NCBI GenBank assembly: GCA_029263795.1
Contig: JAJUFI010000010.1
Coordinates: 1 to 32,299, forward strand
DNA: 32,299 nt
Direction of reading: 5' to 3'
Source: Alcaligenaceae bacterium
GTDB lineage: Bacteria > Pseudomonadota > Gammaproteobacteria > Burkholderiales > Burkholderiaceae_B
How positions within the stretch are numbered: the first letter of the stretch is position 1; every line of letters begins with the position of its first letter. A program made the position numbers and the translations under genes. Below the pieces are notes generated by a model that saw nothing but the letters and a program-made list of their open reading frames with translations, did not search any database and was not told where the DNA came from. Below are positions 9,249 through 16,148 of the stretch, piece by piece.

Positions 9249-10523
9249 TTATTCTACGCTTCCAGTGATGAGGTTCAGCCGTTCGCTTTCAATGTCGCTC
9301 ACCAGAGGCTGCAGGTCGGGCATCTTGCGGTTGGCCCGCAGGGAAAGCTCCCGGAACCTGCTCACCTTGCCATGCAGCCCTTGCTGGCCAGCGACTGCTG
9401 TAACCGTACTGTTGTAATGGCGGCCGACGGTGTCCAGCGAATCGCCCAGTTTTTTGAGCCGTTCCGCCACTAATGCCACTTGATTGTAGAGCTCGCCAGC
9501 ACGGTCGGCGAGTTCCTGAGCCTGTGCATTGCTGCGAGCGAGCATCCAGAGGTTGGATACTGTCTTGAGAATAGGCATTAGCGTACTGTGCGAAACCAGG
9601 ATCACATTCTTGCGGCAACCATGGTCGAATAGATCGCGGCCGTGCCGGAGCGCCTCAATGTAAGCCGCTTCAATGGGCATGAACATCAGCACGAAACTGG
9701 GGCTGCCCATGCCGGGCAGGCAGCTGTAACCCTTGCCCGACAGGTCGTCGATATGGTTGCGCACCGCCCGTACATGGGCATCCAGCGCTGCCTTGCGGGC
9801 CTCATCTGTTTCCGCTGCCACTGCCCGGTCGTAATCTACCAGGGATACCTTGCTGTCGAGCACAATGTGCTTGTCATCGGGCAGCTTGATGATGAAATCC
9901 GGCAGGCGGGTATCGCCGTGAACATCTTTGAATCGCACCTGGGTGTCGTAATGAACCCCGCGTTCCAGCCCGGCCAGCTGGAGACTCCGCTCGAGCTGGA
10001 CTTCACCCCAGTTACCTGCGATTTTCTTGTCCCCTTTCAGCGCCGTAGCCAGGGTTTCGGCCTCGCGGCTCATCTGCATGCCCACTTCGGAGAGCCGGCG
10101 CACCTCACTGGCCAGCGTGGCATGCCCGCGCAGCGACTCATCGTGCACCTGGTTCACACGCTGCTGGAAGGCCTGAAGCTGCTCGCGAAAGGGTTGCAGC
10201 AGCATGACCATGGCTTCCTGGCTGCTGGAGCGGAAGTGCTGCTCTCTTTCCTGCAACACCTGCACGGCCAGATTCTGAAACTCCACCTTCAGACGTTCGC
10301 GCGAAGCTTCCAGTTCTTCCTTGAGCAGTTCAAAGGCGCGCTCTCGTTCCTGCCGCGCCGCCTGGACCCGGGCCAGCTCGAGCCTAGTTTCCTGAAGCGC
10401 CGCCTGCGACACCAGCGCCTCGCGTCGAGCAGCACACAACCGCAATCCCAGCCATAATACGAGGCACAGCAACAGCGCTACGGCAGCCGGCAGCAACAAT
10501 GGCTGATCCAGCAAAAATTCCAT
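9249..10523 (-). CDS. rmuC: DNA recombination protein RmuC
   Basis: This is a 424-residue protein of the RmuC family, associated in E. coli with suppression of inversions between short inverted repeats and carrying a predicted nuclease-like fold. A membrane helix occupies about residues 7-27. A long charged coiled coil, rich in Glu, Arg and Gln, follows to about 190, and then the conserved RmuC core: KGDKKIAGNWGEVQLE, LPDFIIKLPDDKHIVLDSKVSL and FMPIEAAYIEAL. The chosen ATG (10523) has GGAG five bases upstream; an upstream in-frame extension to 10565 lacks such a site. The gene is divergent from the Bug receptor gene. Confidence 0.93.
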   Translation of the reverse strand: MEFLLDQPLLLPAAVALLLCLVLWLGLRLCAARREALVSQAALQETRLELARVQAARQERERAFELLKEELEASRERLKVEFQNLAVQVLQEREQHFRSSSQEAMVMLLQPFREQLQAFQQRVNQVHDESLRGHATLASEVRRLSEVGMQMSREAETLATALKGDKKIAGNWGEVQLERSLQLAGLERGVHYDTQVRFKDVHGDTRLPDFIIKLPDDKHIVLDSKVSLVDYDRAVAAETDEARKAALDAHVRAVRNHIDDLSGKGYSCLPGMGSPSFVLMFMPIEAAYIEALRHGRDLFDHGCRKNVILVSHSTLMPILKTVSNLWMLARSNAQAQELADRAGELYNQVALVAERLKKLGDSLDTVGRHYNSTVTAVAGQQGLHGKVSRFRELSLRANRKMPDLQPLVSDIESERLNLITGSVE

Positions 10524-10548
10524 CTCCACTCCCGTGGTCCAAGGTCTG

Positions 10549-10568
10549 ATCATGTCTGCAAGCATGAT
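10549..10568. promoter_or_regulatory. Palindrome in the rmuC/Bug-receptor intergenic region
   Basis: Arms ATCATG (10549-10554) and CATGAT (10563-10568) are separated by eight bases, giving a 20-bp operator-like dyad in the 75-bp gap between two divergent genes. It could bind a dimeric regulator; which one is unknown, and short dyads arise by chance. Confidence 0.3.
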
Positions 10569-10598
10569 ACATTCCCACTGTAAACGACACGTATTGGC

Positions 10599-11579
10599 AT
10601 GACTATGCGGCGATTGGCAACAGGTGCACTCGGGCTGCTCCTTTTCATGGCTTCGTGGACGGTCGCCGCCACGGCGCCCAGCTGGCCCGACCCCGGTCGA
10701 AGCATACAGGCCCTGGTTCCTGCACAGGCCGGTTCAGGGGTGGGCAATACCATCGCACGAGTTGTCACAGAAGCCCTGTCCACCGAACTGGGCAACCGCA
10801 TTGTCCTGCAGAATTTCACCAGCAGCCACGGCATGCTGTCGAATCTGGAGGCCGGGGGGGAAGGATACACCGTACTGTTTGCAACGGTCGACAGCCTGGT
10901 CATCGAACCCGAACTGCAACGCAACCCGGCTTTTGAACCCCTGGCCACCTTCGAGCCCATCGGCCTGGTGGCGGAAATTCCGCACATCATCGTGGTAAAC
11001 AACAACCTGCCGGTCCATTCGGTTGCCGAACTCACCGACTACCTTGCCAAATACCCTGGCGTGGTGCATTTCGGCTCGAGCGGAAACGGCAGCGCACTGC
11101 ACCTGGCCGGCGAAGCCTACATGAGCGCCACCGGAACCAATATGGTCCATGTACCCTATAGCGCCGCCGAGCCGGCCACCAACAATCTTGTAAGCGGCGA
11201 TATTCAAGCCATGTTCCAGGTACTTTCCGGTGTGCTGAACTATGTGCGCAACGACAAATTGCGGCCCCTGGCCGTCATGTCGTCGGAACGCAGCCCCGCC
11301 CTGCCCGATGTTCCCACCCTGGCTGAGGCAGGCTTCCCCGGCTTGCTGGCAACAAAGTGGTACGCCTTGCTTGCGCCCCGGGGCACACCACAGGCCGTCA
11401 TTCAACGCTATAACGAAGCGCTCAATAAAGTGCTGGAGTCACCGGAATTGCAGGAAAAATTACTAGAGGCCGGCGCCACCCCCCTGGGCGGCTCACCGGA
11501 AGACCTCGCCCGCCTGCTTGCAAGCGAAACGGCCAGGTGGGGCCGTGTCATTCAGGACGCGCACCTGCAGCCGCGCTGA
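10599..11579 (+). CDS. Bug-family (TctC-like) periplasmic solute receptor
   Basis: This 326-residue protein has a signal peptide (hydrophobic core about 8-22, likely cut after VAATA). It shows the Bug/TctC fold features: WPDPGRSIQALVPAQAGSGVGNTIAR near the N-terminus, GSSGNGSALHLAGEAY, MVHVPYSAAEPATNNLVSGDIQAMF, and the C-terminal LPDVPTLAEAGFPG. Such receptors bind carboxylates or amides for tripartite tricarboxylate transporters, and many act with a permease encoded elsewhere. No TctA or TctB gene is in this window, so it is an orphan. The convergent LysR gene begins its stop three bases after this stop; pairs of LysR and Bug genes are common in Burkholderiales. The ligand is unknown. Confidence 0.93.
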   Translation: MTMRRLATGALGLLLFMASWTVAATAPSWPDPGRSIQALVPAQAGSGVGNTIARVVTEALSTELGNRIVLQNFTSSHGMLSNLEAGGEGYTVLFATVDSLVIEPELQRNPAFEPLATFEPIGLVAEIPHIIVVNNNLPVHSVAELTDYLAKYPGVVHFGSSGNGSALHLAGEAYMSATGTNMVHVPYSAAEPATNNLVSGDIQAMFQVLSGVLNYVRNDKLRPLAVMSSERSPALPDVPTLAEAGFPGLLATKWYALLAPRGTPQAVIQRYNEALNKVLESPELQEKLLEAGATPLGGSPEDLARLLASETARWGRVIQDAHLQPR

Positions 11580-11582
11580 ACC

Positions 11583-12587
11583 TTACTTCCCGTCGGGTGC
11601 GGGCTCTTCCAGCTCGGCCTGGTCGTCTTCTGACGTGGAGGGAGGCAGGGGCCAGGCCGGGACGCCCGTGCTGTCGCCCTCGGTGAGCAGAGGCACGTTG
11701 CGGAAGGCATAATCGCGCACAGCCTCAATAAGGTATGACACTTCTTCCGACAAGGGGCGGCCGCCCTGCGTGACGGCGCCCAAGGTATAGGGCACGTACG
11801 ATTCGAACGGCTTGTAGACCACGCCTTCCGGCTGCACCTGCTGGACAAGGAAGGGGTCGACCAGGGCGACCCCAAGGCCTGCCCTGACCATCATGATGGA
11901 ACTCATGGTGGAGTTCGCAACGATTTGCCGCTGAGTCTTCTGCAATGCAGGAGCGATCAACGCAGTGGACAAGCGGTGCCGCATGCGGGAGGCATTGGAC
12001 TGCGAGATGATGCGCTCTTCAGCCAACTGGGCCAACCGGATCACGGGTTCGTCAGCCAGCGGATGGGAAGCCGGTATTGCCACCTGGCAGGGTGCCTGGG
12101 CGCACCAGTGCAACTGGCAGCGACCCAGTTCCACCGGCAGGCTGGTGAAAGCGACATCAGCACTGCCTTCCTGCAGCACGGAAATGATCTGCCCGTACGG
12201 CATGGCCTCGACGTACAGCTTGTTCTGGAAGTCCGGCTTCTCGGCAAAGACTTCGGCCAGCACGGCTGGCAGCAGGCCATTCGCGACGGAAAGCGAGGTG
12301 GCAATGCGCAGGGGCCGCGCGCGCCCTTCCGCAATTTCGCGCGAACGGGCCTCGAGCTGATGCAGGCCGCTGAGAACGTTGCGCACTTCTTCGAGAAATT
12401 CCCTGCCCTGCTCAGTGAGCGTCACCTGTGGCCGCGTACGGGTGAACAGTGTGAAACCGAGCTCATTTTCGAGGTCTTGCAGTTGCCGGCTGACGACTGG
12501 CTGGGATCGGTCAAGCAACCGTGCGGCTGCCGTTACGCTACCAGAAGCGTGAACAGCTGCAAATGCTTCGAATTGGCGGATTTCCAT
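11583..12587 (-). CDS. LysR-family transcriptional regulator
   Basis: This 334-residue regulator has an N-terminal winged helix-turn-helix (MEIRQFEAFAAVHASGSVT, then AARLLDRSQPVVSRQLQDLE) and a periplasmic-binding-like effector domain from about residue 90. It ends in an acidic, low-complexity tail of about 25 residues (EDDQAELEEPAPDGK) that is longer than usual. I start at the ATG at 12587 because it gives the canonical LysR N-terminus; longer in-frame starts to about 12638 add residues unlike the family. It is convergent with the Bug receptor gene and divergent from the aldo/keto reductase gene, either of which could be its target. The effector is unknown. Confidence 0.92.
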   Translation of the reverse strand: MEIRQFEAFAAVHASGSVTAAARLLDRSQPVVSRQLQDLENELGFTLFTRTRPQVTLTEQGREFLEEVRNVLSGLHQLEARSREIAEGRARPLRIATSLSVANGLLPAVLAEVFAEKPDFQNKLYVEAMPYGQIISVLQEGSADVAFTSLPVELGRCQLHWCAQAPCQVAIPASHPLADEPVIRLAQLAEERIISQSNASRMRHRLSTALIAPALQKTQRQIVANSTMSSIMMVRAGLGVALVDPFLVQQVQPEGVVYKPFESYVPYTLGAVTQGGRPLSEEVSYLIEAVRDYAFRNVPLLTEGDSTGVPAWPLPPSTSEDDQAELEEPAPDGK

Positions 12588-12721
12588 AATTGAGGGCCTG
12601 TATGAGGCGGTGAAGACAGACGTGACATCCATCCCCAATACTAAATCAATTCGTCACAGGCATAACGCCGGAATAAGGGCCATTTGAATCACTTTGATAG
12701 GGCAAGGCGGCAATCGCATCC

Positions 12722-12770
12722 TATAATCGGCCCCTCGTGCATAAACCCCGTGTACCCCACTGGGGTGCAC
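12722..12770 (+). promoter_or_regulatory. Promoter -10 and leader hairpin of the aldo/keto reductase gene
   Basis: A perfect TATAAT lies at 12722-12727; no -35 is recognisable at normal spacing (TTGATA at 12694-12699 is 22 bp away). Downstream a 9-bp hairpin (GTGTACCCC at 12750-12758, GGGGTGCAC at 12762-12770, one G-U pair, 3-nt loop) ends just before the strong AAGGAGG ribosome site. Confidence 0.5.
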
Positions 12771-12786
12771 CTGAAAAGGAGGTCGC

Positions 12787-13617
12787 ATGACTGACGATCT
12801 GCAGATCACGACATTCCACGATGGCCGGCAGGCCCCCACCCTGGGCCTGGGCACCTGGCAAATTCCGGACAATCAGGCCGCAGAAGTAGTGCGCCGGGCT
12901 GTGGGGCTTGGCTACCGCGCCATCGATACCGCCACCATATATGACAACGAAACAGGCGTGGGCGAAGGCATCAGGAAGTGCGGTCTGCCCAGGGAAGAAC
13001 TGTTCGTCACCACCAAACTCTGGAACGACGCCCACGCACACGGGCTGTCAAAACCCGCTTTCGAAGCCAGTCTGGGGCGTTTGGGTCTTGAGTACGTGGA
13101 CCTTTACCTCATCCACTGGCCCGTCCCCAGCCAAGGCCAGTACGTGCAGGCCTGGGAAGCCTTGATCCAGCTGCGCGACGCAGGCTTGGCCAAGTCGATA
13201 GGCGTATGTAATTTCAATGCGGAGCAGCTTCAGGAACTGCTGGATGAGACCGGTGTGTTGCCAGTGATCAACCAGGTTGAATTGCATCCTCGTTTCCAGC
13301 AAGCTGAACTGCGTGAATATCACCGGCTCAACGATATTGCGACCCAGGCCTGGAGCCCGATTGCCCGCAACAAGCTGAACGACGACCCGGTTCTCAAGGG
13401 CATTGCCAGCCGGCTTGGCCGCAGCGTCGCACAAGTGATCCTGCGCTGGCACCTGCAGCTGGGCAATATGGTGATTCCCAAGAGCACCAATGAAGCCCGT
13501 CTGCGGGAAAACATGTCCATTTTCGACTTCGAGCTCACGGAAGCGGACATGGCCGCCATCGCCGCGCTGGATTCCCCTGATGGGCGTACAGGCCCGGACC
13601 CGGCCACTTTTGCGTGA
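12787..13617 (+). CDS. Aldo/keto reductase (2,5-diketo-gluconate reductase-like)
   Basis: This 276-residue cytoplasmic NADPH-dependent reductase has the TIM-barrel AKR catalytic tetrad: Asp47 (AIDTAT), Tyr52 (IYDNE), Lys77 (TTKLW) and His110 (LIHWP). Other family marks are GVCNFNAEQL, INQVELHP and the cofactor motif IPKSTNEARLREN near the C-terminus. Length and motifs match the AKR5-type DkgA/DkgB group, which reduce 2,5-diketo-gluconate, methylglyoxal and other carbonyls. GGAGG stands a few bases before the ATG. The gene is divergent from a LysR regulator, which may control it. Confidence 0.93.
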   Translation: MTDDLQITTFHDGRQAPTLGLGTWQIPDNQAAEVVRRAVGLGYRAIDTATIYDNETGVGEGIRKCGLPREELFVTTKLWNDAHAHGLSKPAFEASLGRLGLEYVDLYLIHWPVPSQGQYVQAWEALIQLRDAGLAKSIGVCNFNAEQLQELLDETGVLPVINQVELHPRFQQAELREYHRLNDIATQAWSPIARNKLNDDPVLKGIASRLGRSVAQVILRWHLQLGNMVIPKSTNEARLRENMSIFDFELTEADMAAIAALDSPDGRTGPDPATFA

Positions 13618-13667
13618 GTCACCCGGCGCTTTGCAGCGGCACCTCACCTTGCGTGGCTGGGCTGTGC

Positions 13668-15068
13668 CTAGGCACCCGATGCACACCTGGCACCGCCTGA
13701 CATGAGGCCGGCCGCGGCCGGGGCCAGGGCAAATACCAGGAACAGGGCATAGGCTGCCTGGCGGGCACCCTCCTCACCACCGGGGTCGGCTAGGCCCGCA
13801 AGGTTGGCGACAAGGCCGGCCATGCTGGAGCCCACCGCAATGGCATACAGCTGCAGTGTCGTAATTGCAGCTGAAGCAATGTTTTCCTGGCCCTGTGGCG
13901 CCGCTTTGAAGACTCTGGTCAGCATGTTGGGCCAGCACAGGCCTATGCCCAGCCCTACCAGAATTAGCGGCGGGACCATTGCCCAGATGATGCTGCCACC
14001 GGAGCCGGCCGGCATCAGGAAACCCAGCGCCACCAGCCCGCCCGCCGATACCCAGGGCCCGACTGCAATCAGCCGGTCTGCGATGGGCCGGCGGCGGCCC
14101 GAACTGATGAAGGAACCCAGCGTCCACCCGGCAGACATCAGCACCATCCAGTAACCGGCGATTAGCGGTGACTGCTTGTGGATGGTCTGTAAAAAATACG
14201 GAATATAGATCTCGGTGCAGACCCCTATGCTCAACAGCGCAATGCAGGCATACAGGCTGGCCAGGGCCGAGCCCCGCTCGTAAGACCCCTGGGGTAACAG
14301 CCTGCTGGCGGCATGACGGTCGGCACGGGCAATACCGACCGTAATGAACACTCCCGCCACAATAGCGGCCAGGTTCCATTGCCAGGATGGCGACAAGCTG
14401 CCCAGGGATACAAACATCACCGTAATCACGAGGAGAGCAATCTTGCCAAAAGGAGCCGCTGCCGGGCTGGTACTACTGCGCTGCGCCGCCGAAATCTGTG
14501 TGAGCACCAGGCCAGCGAGCGCAGCGGAAAGTGGCAGCATTGACCAGAAGGCACCGCGCCAATAGCCAGCTTCGGCGAATACCCCGCCAATGGCCGGCCC
14601 TGCAAGGGTGGCCACGCCCCACATACTGGAAACCAGCACCATGGCGCGCGACCACAGACGCTCCTCGAACAGGAGGCGCACACAGGAGTAGCTCAAGCCT
14701 AGTAACAGCCCACCGCCCAAGCCCTGTACGCTACGGCCAACCAGCATCCACGGCATGCTCGGCGCCAGCGCACATGCGGCACTGCCCAACCCAAAAATGG
14801 CAATCGCCCATGACAATGCCCGACGCGGGCCGGTGCCTGAAAGCAGACGGGGCGTTATGGCCGAGCCAAATATGGAGGCGGCCACGAACAAGGTCATGTT
14901 CCAGGCGTAATAGGCCAGCCCACCGATATCGCGTACCGCCGACGGGAGAATGGTGGTCACCATGTAGACATTGATGGCGTGCAGCGCCACGCCCCCTGCC
15001 AGGGCGAGCGAGCGCAGGCCATTGCGCCCGGACAGCAGTTCGCCCCAACCCCCGCTTGCGGTAGTCAT
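13668..15068 (-). CDS. Major facilitator superfamily transporter
   Basis: This 466-residue inner-membrane transporter has roughly 12-14 hydrophobic helices. The first half includes the loop GTGPRRALSWAIAIFGLGSAACALA and the helix motif GRSVQGLGGGLLLGLSY, typical of drug/proton antiporters. The start at 15068 gives a short cytoplasmic N-terminus with GGAG eleven bases upstream; an in-frame extension to 15179 is arginine-rich and unlike the family. It is convergent with the aldo/keto reductase gene with 50 bp between stops and no clear terminator. Substrate unknown. Confidence 0.88.
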   Translation of the reverse strand: MTTASGGWGELLSGRNGLRSLALAGGVALHAINVYMVTTILPSAVRDIGGLAYYAWNMTLFVAASIFGSAITPRLLSGTGPRRALSWAIAIFGLGSAACALAPSMPWMLVGRSVQGLGGGLLLGLSYSCVRLLFEERLWSRAMVLVSSMWGVATLAGPAIGGVFAEAGYWRGAFWSMLPLSAALAGLVLTQISAAQRSSTSPAAAPFGKIALLVITVMFVSLGSLSPSWQWNLAAIVAGVFITVGIARADRHAASRLLPQGSYERGSALASLYACIALLSIGVCTEIYIPYFLQTIHKQSPLIAGYWMVLMSAGWTLGSFISSGRRRPIADRLIAVGPWVSAGGLVALGFLMPAGSGGSIIWAMVPPLILVGLGIGLCWPNMLTRVFKAAPQGQENIASAAITTLQLYAIAVGSSMAGLVANLAGLADPGGEEGARQAAYALFLVFALAPAAAGLMSGGARCASGA

Positions 15069-15091
15069 GCAGACACTTTCTCCTGACCAAA

Positions 15092-15307
15092 TCAATAATG
15101 CGGAGGACGTTCGTCCACTGCGGCGACCGCAGGAACATGCCCGGCTGACTCTTCCAGACGAGCGACCAGAAGGCGGCACAAGGCCCGCAGTTCGTCGAGC
15201 TGTCGGCCCTGCTCGTAAACCTGTTCATTCAGACTCTGAACCGTGTCTTCCAGGCTGACCAGTTTCAGTTCTATATCGATCAGTCTTTGTTCCGTAGAAT
15301 TCTTCAC
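15092..15307 (-). CDS. slyX: SlyX family protein
   Basis: This is a 71-residue coiled-coil protein of unknown molecular role, ending in the SlyX hallmark PPHY. The helix (QRLIDIELKLVSLEDTVQSL through RLLVARLE) has the heptad pattern of the family. I choose the GTG at 15307 because a G-rich ribosome site lies seven bases upstream and the resulting length is the usual one (about 70 residues); an in-frame ATG at 15337 has no good site. The MFS gene follows 23 bp later on the same strand and may be cotranscribed. Confidence 0.85.
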   Translation of the reverse strand: MKNSTEQRLIDIELKLVSLEDTVQSLNEQVYEQGRQLDELRALCRLLVARLEESAGHVPAVAAVDERPPHY

Positions 15308-15341
15308 TTGGAATCCCCCCGCAGAGTAATGAACCATACCT

Positions 15342-15394
15342 AGTGTAAACCCTGGCATGCCCAAGAGTCAGAGCAGTTCACACAAACGTGTGAA
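15342..15394 (-). promoter_or_regulatory. Possible slyX promoter with an upstream palindrome
   Basis: On the minus strand CTGACT (15371-15366) and TACACT (15347-15342) are 18 bp apart and could be a weak promoter for slyX. Five bp upstream of the -35 is a perfect palindrome with arms TTCACAC (15377-15383) and GTGTGAA (15388-15394) around four bases. It lies in the divergent slyX/SCO region, so it could serve either gene. Confidence 0.35.
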
Positions 15395-15465
15395 GCATCA
15401 AGGCAGCCCGCATGCTTTAGGGTATGCTTTTCATGTTGATTGTCCGCTGATTCACTGGAGTAGGT

Positions 15466-16083
15466 ATGCCATCACGCTTTTCAAGCTTTCGCAGGTCGTT
15501 TCTCACGGCACTGTGTGCAACCATGCTGGCTGTGGGCTTGACCGCCTGTGGCAAATCCGAAGCCAGCCTGCAGGACATTCACGGCATTGACCTGTCCGGT
15601 GCTTCGTTCGGCGATGGCTTCCAATTGAAGGATCCGGACGGCCGTGTGCGCACACTGGAAGATTTCAAGGGCAAGGTCGTCCTGCTGTTCTTCGGTTTCA
15701 CACAGTGTCCGGATGTCTGCCCCACTGCCCTGGTCAATGCCGCGCAGATCAAATCGCTGCTTGGCAAAGAGGGTGATCAACTTCAGGTGATCTTCATCAC
15801 GGTCGACCCCGATCGCGACACGCCGGAAGTGCTGCGTGAATACACCCAGGCATTCGACCCCAGCTTCCTGGGTCTGTACGGCACCGAACAGGAAACCGCT
15901 GCAGTGGCCAAGGCATACCGCGTTTACTATGCCAAGGTACCCACCGGGAATTCCTACACCATGGAACACACGGCGCTCACCTATGTCTTTGACCGCAACG
16001 GCAAGCTGCGCATTGCCCTGCGCCACGAGCAGACGCCTGAGCAAAGTGCGGAAGACATCCGCAAAGTCATGGCTGCCGAATAA
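15466..16083 (+). CDS. SCO1/SenC-family lipoprotein (copper chaperone/thiol reductase)
   Basis: This 205-residue protein is a predicted lipoprotein: a signal sequence ending in the lipobox LTAC with Cys28. The thioredoxin-like fold carries the SCO copper site, CPDVC (Cys81, Cys85) after FFGFTQ, with the third ligand His168 in MEHTA. Proteins of this family deliver copper to the CuA centre of cytochrome oxidase or keep its thiols reduced, at the periplasmic face. No oxidase genes are nearby. GGAG lies a few bases upstream of the ATG. All key residues are present, so it should be functional. Confidence 0.94.
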   Translation: MPSRFSSFRRSFLTALCATMLAVGLTACGKSEASLQDIHGIDLSGASFGDGFQLKDPDGRVRTLEDFKGKVVLLFFGFTQCPDVCPTALVNAAQIKSLLGKEGDQLQVIFITVDPDRDTPEVLREYTQAFDPSFLGLYGTEQETAAVAKAYRVYYAKVPTGNSYTMEHTALTYVFDRNGKLRIALRHEQTPEQSAEDIRKVMAAE

Positions 16084-16148
16084 ACACTGCGTCTGACTGC
16101 CCCGCTTAGTGCGTCGCTGTTTAGGCCCAGCCGGATTCAGGCGAAAAC

